64,000 bases of DNA from Bacteroidota bacterium (GCA_023424015.1 JAFAEM010000007.1:20701-84700); one strand, 5' to 3'. Shown: positions 1 to 8,809, numbered from the stretch's first letter. Numbers and translations are program-made. Notes: generated by a model not told the origin, from the sequence alone.

Positions 1-275
1 GCCTGTTCAGTTAGGATTATTTCAGCTTCCATTTCTTCCCTGAATAGAAGAACGCCATTCAACACCAGTATCAGGCATAGACCCGCGATGGCCACGGTAG
101 GCCGGGCGAGGAATGAACTGATTGAGCCCCAGACAGACCTGTCTTCCTCCCTGCTGAGTCTTTTCATGATCCGGGCATACAACCAGGGCTGCGGCTCAGC
201 TCTTTGTACGCCGTTGAGGCTGTTTAACGCCCCCTCGATCTTTTGGTTTATGTCATTGCCTGGTTTCATACACAT
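1..275 (-). CDS. Putative anti-sigma-factor-like single-pass membrane protein (3' end outside window)
   Basis: Minus-strand frame open from an ATG at 275 (second ATG at 269) and running off the window edge. The visible ~90 residues show a soluble N-terminal segment (KPGNDINQKIEGALNSL) followed by a hydrophobic helix around residues 60-78 (AIAGLCLILVLNGVLLF). It starts 33 bp after the ECF sigma-factor stop, the usual place for a membrane-bound anti-sigma partner. That role is inferred from position and topology; no zinc-finger motif (HxxxCxxC) is visible, so it is not a classic ZAS protein. An AGGA lies about 14 nt before the 275 start. Confidence 0.6.
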   Translation of the reverse strand, partial: MCMKPGNDINQKIEGALNSLNGVQRAEPQPWLYARIMKRLSREEDRSVWGSISSFLARPTVAIAGLCLILVLNGVLLFREEMEAEIILTEQ

Positions 276-308
276 ATTATTTGACGTTGTCCTGCAAAAA
301 AACTTTTG

Positions 309-881
309 CTATGCCTGGTCCCGGAAATATTCTTCCAGTTTTTTCCTCAGATTGGTTTTTGCCCTGTGCATCAGGGACTCAACAGAAGAAACCGTGGTTT
401 TCATCACTTCGCTTACTTCCTGGTAGCTCAGCCCCTCCAGTTTGTGGAGGGTGAATGCGATCCTTTGATTATCAGGCAATTGCCCGATTACGTTAAAAAG
501 TGCAGCCGCATCCTCTTTTTTATCCAAAACCACTCCCGGGTGATTAAAATCAGGTGGATTTACGATAACCTCGCTTCCCTCACCAAAAAGACTGCGGACA
601 AAAGCAAAGCGTTTTTTCCGCTTTTTTCTCCGCTCGTGGTCCAATGATTTTGTGACTGTGATCCGGTAAAGCCAGGTCGAAAACTTAGAATCGCCTTTAA
701 AAGAACTGATCGATTGATACACCTGCACCAATACTTCCTGCGTTATATCTTCTGCATCTTCGGCGTTTTGTACAATACCAATTGCGGTATTGTACACCAT
801 ATTTTGCCATGTCTCTACGATAGTCTTGAACGCAGACTCATCCCCCTGCTTTAGCTGTTCTATAAGTGTCCACTCGTTCAT
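309..881 (-). CDS. ECF-type RNA polymerase sigma factor (sigma-70 family)
   Basis: A 190-residue protein of normal ECF length. Sigma region 2 spans about residues 20-85, including the -10-recognition stretch DAEDITQEVLVQVY (42-55) and KFSTWLYRIT. Region 4 spans about 125-185, with LEGLSYQEVSEVM and SSVESLMHRAK as its helix-turn-helix. It should direct polymerase to a small regulon, possibly its own operon. The gene sits 28 bp after an outer-membrane barrel gene and 33 bp before an anti-sigma-like gene, so the three are probably co-transcribed. A hairpin (888-915) covers the barrel stop codon just before this start and may tune translation. The family assignment is secure; the target genes are unknown. 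Confidence 0.93.
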   Translation of the reverse strand: MNEWTLIEQLKQGDESAFKTIVETWQNMVYNTAIGIVQNAEDAEDITQEVLVQVYQSISSFKGDSKFSTWLYRITVTKSLDHERRKKRKKRFAFVRSLFGEGSEVIVNPPDFNHPGVVLDKKEDAAALFNVIGQLPDNQRIAFTLHKLEGLSYQEVSEVMKTTVSSVESLMHRAKTNLRKKLEEYFRDQA

Positions 882-887
882 TCAATC

Positions 888-915
888 CCGTAATATGGTT
901 ACAACGATATTACGG
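888..915 (-). promoter_or_regulatory. Intercistronic hairpin between barrel gene and sigma-factor gene
   Basis: Perfect 9-bp inverted repeat (CCGTAATAT at 888-896 and ATATTACGG at 907-915) with a 10-nt loop. It contains the stop codon of the upstream barrel gene (912-910) and ends six bases before the sigma-factor ATG. No T-tract follows on the minus strand, so it is not an intrinsic terminator. Translational coupling or mRNA processing is inferred. Confidence 0.5.
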
Positions 916-3777
916 AAAAAATCCCTGTGGACGACCGCTTCTTCTATCATTGGAAGCACCCGACCGGCCACTACCGAAATTCTTGAGACTATAGGTAAAG
1001 GTCAGCATGAAATATTGCTGCAATACCCGGCTTTGGGAATCTTCAATATGTGTAGCCGTTACTTCCCGGCTGATGCTCTGGTTTTGTTTCAACAGGTCAA
1101 ATACAGAAAGCTTGAGTTCAGCGACCTTATTTTTCAAAAACTTCTTTCCTATTGCGGCATTCCATAACCAATAGCTTTGGTTAAAACCATCTGACATTCC
1201 TGTATAGGTTTGGTTGGAAACATCATTCTGCAGGAACCAGCCGGTTTTTGTCAGGAAATTGGTCTGAAGGTTGGCTGCCTGGTTAACATATCGGTTATTA
1301 TTATTTTGAACAGTGCTTTTTGCATTGTTGAAATTGACATTATAAGATAAATTAAAATCTACATATTCGCTAACGTTGCTGGCGAGACCGATTCTACCGG
1401 AATACACATAATTATTAGTCGTCGAAACCACGTTATTGATAATACCAGGCAGTTTTGAATATTCAAACCCTGTGCTTAGGTTTAGATTTGATTTCAGGAA
1501 CTGTACCGGCTGACTAAATGTAAAGAAGGTACGAAGACTCTTATAACCATTCAGGTTGACCGGTTTGCTAAGTTGTGATCCTCTTTTCAAAACAATATCA
1601 GGATTGCCTGCCTGTATCACGGAATCCGCACTTGCTATATAAGTGGCGTTTGTGATATAGTTGTCTTGTGCTTGCAGGAATACATTGGCAAAAAAGCTCT
1701 GGCCTTTTTGAGTATTGGTAAAAGTATAACGGCCCGAGAGCATGTGGTTGTACGATTGTTTCAGTAGGGGATTACCCATGCTCATCCGAAGCTGGTTACT
1801 TTGGTTAACAACGTCCTGCAACTGGGTTACACTGGGGAAATTGGTGCTGGCCCGATAAAATATTCTCATGGTGCTGCGTGGCGCCAGTTTTTTACTCCAC
1901 ATCAGGTTGGGCAATACATTGGTGAATTTCTGGTCAACATTGGACAGGGTCGGGAAGGTTCTTTCGCTTTCAAGTCTCGAATGTTGCAGGCTTACTCCTA
2001 CGGCAAACTGGTTGTCCCTGGAATTTCCCAGTCGATAGGTTAATCCACCATTATGTGTTGTAGTGGTATTGTCAAACTGGTTGGATAATGTTGGCACAAA
2101 TTCCGAATATTTTCCCCCGAATTCTTCATAAAGAAATGCCTGCTGATCCGCTTTGTTATTGGAGAATGAAGGAGTATAGTTAATCTGTAACTGGCTTTTT
2201 TGACTCAGCGGCTCGGTATACACAAAATTGGCTGATAAGTTATAGCCGTTAGTAGGATTATCAGTAAACTGGTTCTGCAGCGAATCAAATATACCGTTGC
2301 CTTCGAAGAAACGATACTGCGACAAGGAATAAGTCTCACCATGGTTTTTGTTGAACGTGGTGTTCAGGTTAACTGAAAATGTACGGCCTCTTTTAGGAAA
2401 AGAGTGGCGATAAAGCACATTATTCCTCAGGTTGTATCCATTACGCAAGACGTTACGATCGCTGTTTGATGTATTGGTTGTATCCGTCGTGCCGTACAAG
2501 GAACTTTCCATCGATTCAGACAATGACCTGTTCCTTTGGAAATTCAGGCTGGGGCTTACAATGATCGAATTGCTGGAATCGATCCTGTATTCCAGGCGCA
2601 TGTTGATACGGTGGTTGTAGTTGGTACTAGCGGAGCGACTGTATTGGTTATTAAAGAAATTCTCACCAATTGTTTCGGTACGGGAGGAGCTTTCATTTAC
2701 ATTATTGCTGTTATTAAAGAAATAACTTCCCGTCACATCCAGTTTCTTACCCCATTTGTCAGAGTAGTTAAGCCCGATAGCATTTGTTTTACTGATCCCG
2801 CTTTGTTGTCCTACCTGGAAATTTTCACCCCCACCAAAACCACCGCCGCCACGACCGCCCCTGGGTCCACCACCACGGCCACCGAAATTACCTCCGCGTC
2901 CGCCTCCACTACTTGTAACACCAAGCAGGTCTTGTGAACCGAAATTCTGTTGGTTGATATTGTTAAAATTACCAACAATGGAAAGCCGGCGATCCCCATT
3001 AAATGTACTTACATTACCACCCGCCATATAACGACCATCTGTGCCCGCACCGGCATACACGCGGCCAAACTGGCCATTCTTGATACCGGATTTTGTAACG
3101 ATGTTTAATGCTTTCACGGAATTACCGTCATCCACACCTGTAAACTGGGCCTGGTCGCTGAGACGATCGAATACCTGTATTTTATCTACAACATCAGAAG
3201 GTAGATTGCGTAAGGCAGCAGAAGCGTCGTCGCCAAAGAAATCCTTTCCGTCGATCGTTACTTTTCTTACCTGTTCACCCTGGGCAGTAACGGTGCCATC
3301 ACGATCAACCGTTATACCGGGCATTTTCTTAATAAGGTCTTCGGTGCTTGCATCGGGGTTTACTTTAAACTGGCTGGCGCTGAATTGCGTGGTATCACCT
3401 TTTTGGATAACCGGCGCGGCCTTAGCCAAAACCGTTACACCGCCCAACTGTAGCAAAGCTTTGGGTACAGACAGGGTTTTTAGATCCGCATTGGGTATAG
3501 AATCGCTGAGCGTTACCACCTGGCGAAATTCATCGTAGCCGATAAAACTTACAGACAGGTAATAACTACCTATCGACAGGCCCGTAAATTGAAAAGCCCC
3601 GTCTTTGTCGGATACGGTATATTTTATTGATAATGAATCTCTTACATCCACAAGATTTAGGGTAGCACCTGAGAGGGGTTTTTGATCGGTTGCATCGGCC
3701 AGTTTTCCTTTAATGCTTTGAGCCTGTACAAATCCTGAAATAATCAACAATAAGGTCAACAGTGTAAATCTGGTCAT
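910..3777 (-). CDS. Outer-membrane beta-barrel protein with CarboxypepD_reg N-terminal domain
   Basis: A 955-residue protein with a signal peptide (MTRFTLLTLLLIISGFVQAQ), a carboxypeptidase-regulatory-like beta-sandwich (about 22-105), a TonB-receptor plug-like region (about 120-230; KKMPGITVDRDGTVTAQGE and VRKVTIDGKDFFGDD) and a long barrel (OMP_b-brl_3 type) to the C terminus. A loop at about residues 284-319 is extremely rich in Gly and Arg (GGGRGGNFGGRGGGPRGG), a feature seen in this family. The substrate is unknown; no SusD partner is adjacent. It is the first gene of an operon with an ECF sigma factor and a presumed anti-sigma protein, so it may act in signalling or in envelope remodelling under that sigma factor. 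Confidence 0.88.
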   Translation of the reverse strand: MTRFTLLTLLLIISGFVQAQSIKGKLADATDQKPLSGATLNLVDVRDSLSIKYTVSDKDGAFQFTGLSIGSYYLSVSFIGYDEFRQVVTLSDSIPNADLKTLSVPKALLQLGGVTVLAKAAPVIQKGDTTQFSASQFKVNPDASTEDLIKKMPGITVDRDGTVTAQGEQVRKVTIDGKDFFGDDASAALRNLPSDVVDKIQVFDRLSDQAQFTGVDDGNSVKALNIVTKSGIKNGQFGRVYAGAGTDGRYMAGGNVSTFNGDRRLSIVGNFNNINQQNFGSQDLLGVTSSGGGRGGNFGGRGGGPRGGRGGGGFGGGENFQVGQQSGISKTNAIGLNYSDKWGKKLDVTGSYFFNNSNNVNESSSRTETIGENFFNNQYSRSASTNYNHRINMRLEYRIDSSNSIIVSPSLNFQRNRSLSESMESSLYGTTDTTNTSNSDRNVLRNGYNLRNNVLYRHSFPKRGRTFSVNLNTTFNKNHGETYSLSQYRFFEGNGIFDSLQNQFTDNPTNGYNLSANFVYTEPLSQKSQLQINYTPSFSNNKADQQAFLYEEFGGKYSEFVPTLSNQFDNTTTTHNGGLTYRLGNSRDNQFAVGVSLQHSRLESERTFPTLSNVDQKFTNVLPNLMWSKKLAPRSTMRIFYRASTNFPSVTQLQDVVNQSNQLRMSMGNPLLKQSYNHMLSGRYTFTNTQKGQSFFANVFLQAQDNYITNATYIASADSVIQAGNPDIVLKRGSQLSKPVNLNGYKSLRTFFTFSQPVQFLKSNLNLSTGFEYSKLPGIINNVVSTTNNYVYSGRIGLASNVSEYVDFNLSYNVNFNNAKSTVQNNNNRYVNQAANLQTNFLTKTGWFLQNDVSNQTYTGMSDGFNQSYWLWNAAIGKKFLKNKVAELKLSVFDLLKQNQSISREVTATHIEDSQSRVLQQYFMLTFTYSLKNFGSGRSGASNDRRSGRPQGFFP

Positions 3778-3835
3778 AAATTAATAGTTACAGTTCATTG
3801 GACGTTGTTCATTGGATAAACCTTCGTAGTTGGAG

Positions 3836-4140
3836 TTGGCCACGAATAACACGAATTGGCCACTGATTTCACAGATTTCACGGATTGATTCTGCCTGCGG
3901 CAGGGGGAAGTGGCCACGAATGACACGAATCACACGAATGGGGCCAGGGATTACACGGATTTGCACGGATTGATTCTGCCTGCGGCAGGGGGAGCCACGA
4001 ATGACACTAATCACATGAATGGGGCCACTGATTGCACGGATTAGCACGGATTGATTTACTGCCTTGCGGCAGGGGGAGTGGCCACGAATTACACGAATTG
4101 CACTAATTAGCCACAGATCGCACGGATTTCACTGATTGTA
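3836..4140. repeat. REP-like intergenic repeat array A
   Basis: Three to four degenerate units of about 80-90 bp. Each carries runs of 9-11-bp words (CACGAATNN and CACGGATTN), a GGCCAC boundary and a short hairpin CTGCCTGCGGCAG at 3891-3903 and 3976-3988, with a one-base-longer version at 4059-4072. Array B at 9829-10110 is made of the same words. The array lies between two divergent genes. The open frame across it (3781-4047) is a low-complexity artefact. Mobilisation by the RAYT protein at 11062-11685 is inferred. Confidence 0.85.
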
Positions 4141-4346
4141 TTTCTCTGTGATCTTCGTGCAAACCTTTGTGCACTCCGTGTCGTAAAGCCACGAATCGCA
4201 GGAATAGCGCGCATTGGGTTTACCCGGTGTATGGACTACTATATATACCTGGAAGTTTATCATATAACTGGTAGCGATATTCGTGTAATTCGTGCGATTA
4301 GTGGCCCCCCTTAAAACTTTGGTTTAATTTTAAGAAAACAAAAGCC
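4141..4346. repeat. Tail of array A with inverted half-unit, upstream of the NlpE-like gene
   Basis: At 4272-4306 the repeat words appear in reverse-complement order (TTCGTGTAATTCGTGCGATT, then AGTGGC), so array A is bounded by an inverted half-unit. Between 4145 and 4190 there are further inverted fragments (CTTCGTGC, TTTGTGCACTCCGTG). No gene and no convincing promoter box was seen; a weak TTTAATTTTA lies at about 4323-4332. Confidence 0.6.
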
Positions 4347-5117
4347 ATGAAAAAATTGACTTACCTGCTGGTAATCTTTGCAGGCTTTTTAACAGCCTGT
4401 AATAATTCAGCGGACACAAAAAATAATAAAGTGGACACTACTACTAAGGCGCCGGTGGTGGACTCATTTGCCATGGGATTAATCGGTGTGTATCATGGTT
4501 ACCTGCCATGTGCCGATTGTCCCGGTATAACTACGTTTTTATTACTCAGTGAGGATATGAGTTACAGGCTGGAAGAAACATACAACAAAGGCAATGATAG
4601 CGTCTTTGTAACAACCGGTACCTGGAAAACAGAAAACGGAAAGGTCGTCCTTACCTCAAATAATGAAGTAAAGAATACTTACCTGCCGGAAGCCGACAAG
4701 ATCGTCCAACTTGACTACCAGGGCAATCGCATTAGCGGAAACCTGGGCGACAAATATGTATTGACCCGTCAGCCACGGGCAGATAGTAAACACCTGAAGG
4801 AAAAAATTGATGCAGGTATCGATTTCGTGGCCAATGGCAATGAACCATTCTGGAGCCTTGAGATTGACAAGGGTAAAAATTTCATATTTAACAGGCCGGG
4901 TTTGGAACAACCTGATACCATGTCATATATTGAACCCGGGGTCTTTAACGAAACACGGGAATACCATTTCCAGGAAGGATCCAAAAAACTTGATCTTAAA
5001 ATAACGCCACAATTTTGCAGCGATGGTATGAGTGATTTTGTATACGAGTATAAGGTGGAAATGGAGTATAATAAGAAAAAATATAGCGGTTGTGGCCGTT
5101 TGCTGGGCCGGTTATAA
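4347..5117 (+). CDS. NlpE-like lipoprotein with C-terminal envelope domain
   Basis: A 256-residue lipoprotein with signal peptide and lipobox LTAC (Cys18). The NlpE N-terminal domain covers about residues 40-145 and carries the CxxC motif GYLPCADCPGI (Cys55 and Cys58). The C-terminal part (about 155-256; GNEPFWSLEI ... QFCSDGMSDFVYEY ... SGCGRLL) resembles the small beta-barrel domain often joined to NlpE, HslJ or COG3650 proteins. NlpE senses surface and copper stress in Escherichia coli; here no Cpx system is adjacent, so only an envelope role can be inferred. It is followed 62 bp later by the DUF5606 gene. Confidence 0.8.
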   Translation: MKKLTYLLVIFAGFLTACNNSADTKNNKVDTTTKAPVVDSFAMGLIGVYHGYLPCADCPGITTFLLLSEDMSYRLEETYNKGNDSVFVTTGTWKTENGKVVLTSNNEVKNTYLPEADKIVQLDYQGNRISGNLGDKYVLTRQPRADSKHLKEKIDAGIDFVANGNEPFWSLEIDKGKNFIFNRPGLEQPDTMSYIEPGVFNETREYHFQEGSKKLDLKITPQFCSDGMSDFVYEYKVEMEYNKKKYSGCGRLLGRL

Positions 5118-5179
5118 TAATGGCCCGTATTTTGATTTTTCAGGTTATCTTGCACCTCCTTAAATAGTAATAACGACGT

Positions 5180-5827
5180 ATGGAATACAGTAAAATTGTT
5201 GCGGTTACGGGTATGCCCGGATTGTTTGAATTGGTCAATAGTAAAAGCGATGGCGCCATCGTGCGTTCGCTGGATGACAATAGCACAAAATTCGCTTCAT
5301 CGCGCATCCATAATTTTTCCCACCTGGAAAGCATTGAAGTATATACGACCGGTGATAATGTAAACCTGGTGGAGGTTTTCCATGCGATGGAGAAAGCAGG
5401 TGGTTCCCTGCCCGACGGAAAGGATGCAGGCATATTGAGAAAATATTTTGAGAAAACATATCCGGAACTGGATTTCGAACGTGTGTATAGCAGTGATCTC
5501 AAGAAGATGGTGAAATGGTTTGAGATACTGAAGAATAAAAATATCGAGATCAAATTGACGGAACTGCCCAAAGAGGAAGAGGAAGTAATCGACGAGTCCA
5601 TAGTGGCAGCAAAAGAAGTAAAGGAAGAAAAACCCGCTAAAAAAGCAGCGCCGAAAAAAGCAGCGGAGGAGAAAGCGGCAGCACCGAAAGCAGAAAAAAA
5701 AGCAACAAAGACAGAATCAGCTGCCAGGTCTGAAAAAGCTGCGCCCAAAAAGAAGACAGCAACAAAGAAAGCAACGGAGGAGAAAGCTGCTGCACCAAAG
5801 AAGAAATCGGCACCAAAGAAAAAATAA
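5180..5827 (+). CDS. DUF5606 family protein with lysine/alanine-rich histone-H1-like tail
   Basis: A 215-residue protein. Residues 1 to about 125 match the Bacteroidota DUF5606 family (start YSKIVAVTGMPGLFELV; GGSLPDGKDAGILRKYFEK). From about residue 135 the chain becomes acidic and then strongly basic and low-complexity (repeats of KKAAPKKAAEEKAAAPK, ending APKKKSAPKKK). Such tails bind nucleic acids in bacterial H1-like proteins, so DNA or RNA association is inferred. A terminator hairpin follows at 5849-5886. Family function is unknown. The tail may vary in length between strains because it is repetitive at the DNA level. Confidence 0.85.
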   Translation: MEYSKIVAVTGMPGLFELVNSKSDGAIVRSLDDNSTKFASSRIHNFSHLESIEVYTTGDNVNLVEVFHAMEKAGGSLPDGKDAGILRKYFEKTYPELDFERVYSSDLKKMVKWFEILKNKNIEIKLTELPKEEEEVIDESIVAAKEVKEEKPAKKAAPKKAAEEKAAAPKAEKKATKTESAARSEKAAPKKKTATKKATEEKAAAPKKKSAPKKK

Positions 5828-5848
5828 TTATATTGATTTCTTAACCAG

Positions 5849-5886
5849 GCTACCCCGGACCGACCAGGGTAGCTTTTATATTTTTG
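5849..5886 (+). terminator. Intrinsic terminator after the DUF5606 gene
   Basis: Stem GCTACCC (5849-5855) with GGGTAGC (5867-5873), followed by a T-rich run ending TATTTTTG. The last eight bases (5879-5886) also fit the -7 box TAnnTTTG for the peptidase gene that starts eight bases later, so terminator and promoter may overlap. Confidence 0.75.
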
Positions 5887-5893
5887 ATAGCGT

Positions 5894-7633
5894 ATGGATA
5901 CCATGGAATACAACGCGGATATTGAAAAGCTCCCGAGACATTTTTTGCCGGCTGACTTCAAGATCGAGAACTGGGAATCGCTGGAGCCTTATTTTAAAGA
6001 ATTGTCTGAAAGAAAGATTGGATCCGGTGCGCAGTTGGAGCAATGGCTGAAAGATGTAAATGAGCTGGAAGCAGCGATCAGTGAAGATGCCTGCTGGCGC
6101 CAGATAAAAATGACCTGTGATACCGAAAATAAGAAACTGGAAGCGGCTTTCAATTTCTTTATGATGGAGATACAGCCTAAGATACAACCCTATGCGGACC
6201 AGCTTAATAAAAAACTCATCGCTTCTCCATATGCAAACGACCTTGACAAGGAGAAGTTTTTTACATACCTGCGTAACGTAAAAAAGAATATCGACCTTTT
6301 TCGCGAAGCCAATATTCCCCTGCAGGCAGAGATGAATGTGGAAGCACAACGCTTTGGCATGATTGCGGGAAAAATGTCGGTTGAGGTAAATGGGCAGGAA
6401 TATACTTTACAGCAGGCCGCGAGATTCCTGGAAGATCCGGACCGTCAATTGCGTGAAGAAGTTTATCGAAAAATAAACGACAGGCGCTTGCAGGATAAAG
6501 AGGATCTTGATGACCTGTACACGGCTTTATTGATAAAAAGACACCAGATCGCGCTGAACGCCGGCTTTGAGAATTATCGCGACTACCGGTTTGTCGAGCT
6601 TGGTCGGTTTGATTATACAAAAAAAGACTGCTACCAGTTTCACGAAGCGGTAAAGCTTCATGTAATGCCCCTGGTAGACCAGATCTACCTGGCAAAAAAG
6701 AAAAAGCTGGGCCTGGATACTTTGCGTCCCTGGGATATTGACGCTGAACCAGCCGGCACACAGCCACTCCGTCCATTTAAGACCGGTGAGGAATTAATTC
6801 AAAAAACAATTAGCTGCTTTAATCAGCTGAAACCATTCTTTGGTGACTGCCTGAAGAAAATGAAGAGCATGGGCCACCTCGATCTCGAGAGCCGTAAAGG
6901 CAAGGCGCCGGGTGGGTATAATTGCCCTTTAGCTGAAACAGGAGCGCCTTTTATTTTCATGAATGCGGCTGGTCAGCTGGATGATGTAACGACCATGGTG
7001 CATGAGGGCGGACATGCCATTCATTCTTTCCTGGCGCATGATCTCGAGTTGCACAACTTCAAGGAGTATCCTACCGAGATTGCAGAAGTAGCGAGCATGA
7101 GCATGGAACTTTTTAGTATGAACCACTGGCAAGTGTTTTTTGAAAACGAAGAAGAACTTATTCGGGCCAGGGAACAACAACTGGAAAGGGTGATCACCAT
7201 ATTCCCCTGGATCGCGACGATCGACAAGTTTCAACACTGGGTGTATGAGAATCCCGCTCATACCCGCGAGGAACGTGGACAAAGATGGTTGGAGATTCTT
7301 GGAGAGTTTTCTTCTTCACATATCGATTTTAGCGGTTTGGAAGAATACCGACGTTTTGCCTGGCAGCGGCAACTTCACCTTTTCGAAGTGCCGTTTTATT
7401 ATATTGAATATGGAATTGCACAGCTGGGTGCGATCGGTTTGTGGCAACAGTACAAGAAAGATCCGGAGCAGGCGCTGCAAAATTATATGAAGGCGCTCGA
7501 CCTGGGTGGCACCCGCACATTACCGCAATTATTCGGTGCTGCAGGTTTAAAATTTGACTTTTCGCCCGCGTATATAAGCGGTTTGATGGGATTTGTGAAG
7601 AAGGAACTTGAAGAGGTACAGGGTAAAATCTGA
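5894..7633 (+). CDS. M3 family oligoendopeptidase (PepF-like zinc metallopeptidase)
   Basis: A 579-residue cytoplasmic protein without signal peptide. The zinc site is intact: HEGGH at residues 370-374 and the third ligand Glu398 in the EIAEVAS stretch 24 residues later. The family cleaves short peptides, usually completing intracellular peptide degradation. An in-frame second ATG lies at codon 4; the first was kept because a TATTTTTG box (5879-5886) lies just upstream. The length is normal for the M3 group. It is monocistronic, with terminators on both sides. Confidence 0.92.
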   Translation: MDTMEYNADIEKLPRHFLPADFKIENWESLEPYFKELSERKIGSGAQLEQWLKDVNELEAAISEDACWRQIKMTCDTENKKLEAAFNFFMMEIQPKIQPYADQLNKKLIASPYANDLDKEKFFTYLRNVKKNIDLFREANIPLQAEMNVEAQRFGMIAGKMSVEVNGQEYTLQQAARFLEDPDRQLREEVYRKINDRRLQDKEDLDDLYTALLIKRHQIALNAGFENYRDYRFVELGRFDYTKKDCYQFHEAVKLHVMPLVDQIYLAKKKKLGLDTLRPWDIDAEPAGTQPLRPFKTGEELIQKTISCFNQLKPFFGDCLKKMKSMGHLDLESRKGKAPGGYNCPLAETGAPFIFMNAAGQLDDVTTMVHEGGHAIHSFLAHDLELHNFKEYPTEIAEVASMSMELFSMNHWQVFFENEEELIRAREQQLERVITIFPWIATIDKFQHWVYENPAHTREERGQRWLEILGEFSSSHIDFSGLEEYRRFAWQRQLHLFEVPFYYIEYGIAQLGAIGLWQQYKKDPEQALQNYMKALDLGGTRTLPQLFGAAGLKFDFSPAYISGLMGFVKKELEEVQGKI

Positions 7634-7752
7634 AAAATACCATTAATGTGGTATGCCTGAAATTCGGAAATATCAAATACTCATATTACATTTGGATTCC
7701 AATTTAACAAACGCATTATAAAATAGCTACTAATCAGAGCCTTAACCTAAGT

Positions 7753-7782
7753 CCCCGTGTTTCTACACGGGGGCTTTTTTTA
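7753..7782 (+). terminator. Intrinsic terminator downstream of the M3 peptidase gene
   Basis: Perfect 8-bp stem CCCCGTGT (7753-7760) with ACACGGGG (7765-7772), loop TTCT, then a run of eight Ts. It lies 120 bp after the peptidase stop and also separates it from the convergent Fur-family gene. Confidence 0.85.
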
Positions 7783-7790
7783 AGTTACAG

Positions 7791-8213
7791 CTAACCGGCA
7801 TTGCAGTTTTTGCAAACCCCTTCCACCACCACTTCTATATGTTTGGAGGTATAGCCTTCCGGCAGTTTTACACCCGGTGTCACAATATCGTCGAGGCAAT
7901 AAGTATTGTTGCAAATCGAACATACAAAGTGGATATGATGATCGTGGTGATGACCAGCCTCGCAGTCATCTTTACAAAGGGCATAACGGATCGAGTTGTC
8001 TGCGGTGGGGATGGTATGAATGATACCTTTTTCTACAAAGGTTTGCAAAGTGCGGTAAACTGTCACCCGGTCGAATTTTTCACCGGCTTTTTTTTCAATA
8101 TCGCCATGCGCCAGGGCTCCGGGCTGCTCGAGAAACAGGTGGAGTATCTTTTCACGGCTGGCCGTTACACTAAGCTGGTTACGCTTCAATATGTCTTTGA
8201 TACCTGCTGTCAT
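7791..8213 (-). CDS. Fur-family metalloregulator, probably Zur-type
   Basis: A 140-residue repressor of the Fur superfamily: N-terminal winged helix (about 1-80; FDRVTVYRTLQTFVEKGII) and a C-terminal dimerisation and metal domain. The structural zinc site is complete (Cys98/Cys101 and Cys134/Cys137), and a histidine run at 88-95 (HHHDHHIH) supplies regulatory ligands. It starts two bases after the SCO1 stop, so the two are one operon. MerC and a 13-bp palindrome inside the merC promoter lie just upstream. Zinc as the sensed metal is inferred from the neighbours and the His-rich segment; Fur or PerR specificity cannot be excluded. Confidence 0.85.
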   Translation of the reverse strand: MTAGIKDILKRNQLSVTASREKILHLFLEQPGALAHGDIEKKAGEKFDRVTVYRTLQTFVEKGIIHTIPTADNSIRYALCKDDCEAGHHHDHHIHFVCSICNNTYCLDDIVTPGVKLPEGYTSKHIEVVVEGVCKNCNAG

Positions 8214-8215
8214 AG

Positions 8216-8809
8216 TTAAAGCTTTAGCATTCTTTCAATCTCTTTGATCATGGCGTTGATCTCTCTTTCCTTCAACCCGTCATATACTTTTTTCACTTCA
8301 CCATTTTGATTGACCAGCGCCCAGAACTGCGTATGCAAAAAATCGTCTTCGATGTTTTTCAGGTTATTGGCCGGGTCATCGATTGTATAACTAAGCCTGG
8401 CGGTTTTATAGAGGCTGTCTTTACGTCCCGTCAGGAAGATCCATTGATCGGTATTAACCCCTAGCGAATCGGCATACCTTTTTAATACAGGCACGGAATC
8501 TCTTTCAGGATCGGAAGTATGGGAAAGGATCAAAAAGCCATCCTGCCCGCTAAACCTGTCATACACCCTTTTCAGGTTTGTATTCATGGTCGGGCAGATC
8601 CCCGGGCAGGTGGTAAAAAAGTATTCTGCCACGTATACCTTGCCTTTTAAATCATCCTGGTTAACAAGTTTCCCGTCCTGGTTGATAAATGAAAATGGCT
8701 GCACGGTTGAAATAGTATCGTTTCTTTTGATCCATGGCCGCACAATCAGGTAAAAAATCGCAGTCAGTCCTACAAAAAATGCGCTGTAAATCAATATCTT
8801 CTTTGACAT
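8216..8809 (-). CDS. SCO1/SenC family protein (copper delivery or thiol-redox, membrane-anchored)
   Basis: A 197-residue protein with an N-terminal membrane anchor (about 5-24) and a thioredoxin-fold periplasmic domain. The copper-binding CPGIC motif (Cys68 and Cys72) and the distant His159 (DDFLHTQFW) are present. SCO proteins insert copper into the CuA site of cytochrome oxidase or maintain its thiols. The start at 8809 was chosen because a -7 box TAACTTTG lies at 8835-8828; a start at 8830 would overlap that box. First gene of an operon with the Fur/Zur regulator. Confidence 0.88.
   Translation of the reverse strand: MSKKILIYSAFFVGLTAIFYLIVRPWIKRNDTISTVQPFSFINQDGKLVNQDDLKGKVYVAEYFFTTCPGICPTMNTNLKRVYDRFSGQDGFLILSHTSDPERDSVPVLKRYADSLGVNTDQWIFLTGRKDSLYKTARLSYTIDDPANNLKNIEDDFLHTQFWALVNQNGEVKKVYDGLKEREINAMIKEIERMLKL

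Noticed and set aside
3781..4047. An 88-codon open frame on the minus strand through array A
   Set aside because: It is a translation of the repeat words (periodic Ile-Arg-Val-Ile-Arg patterns), with no start signal and no gene-like composition.
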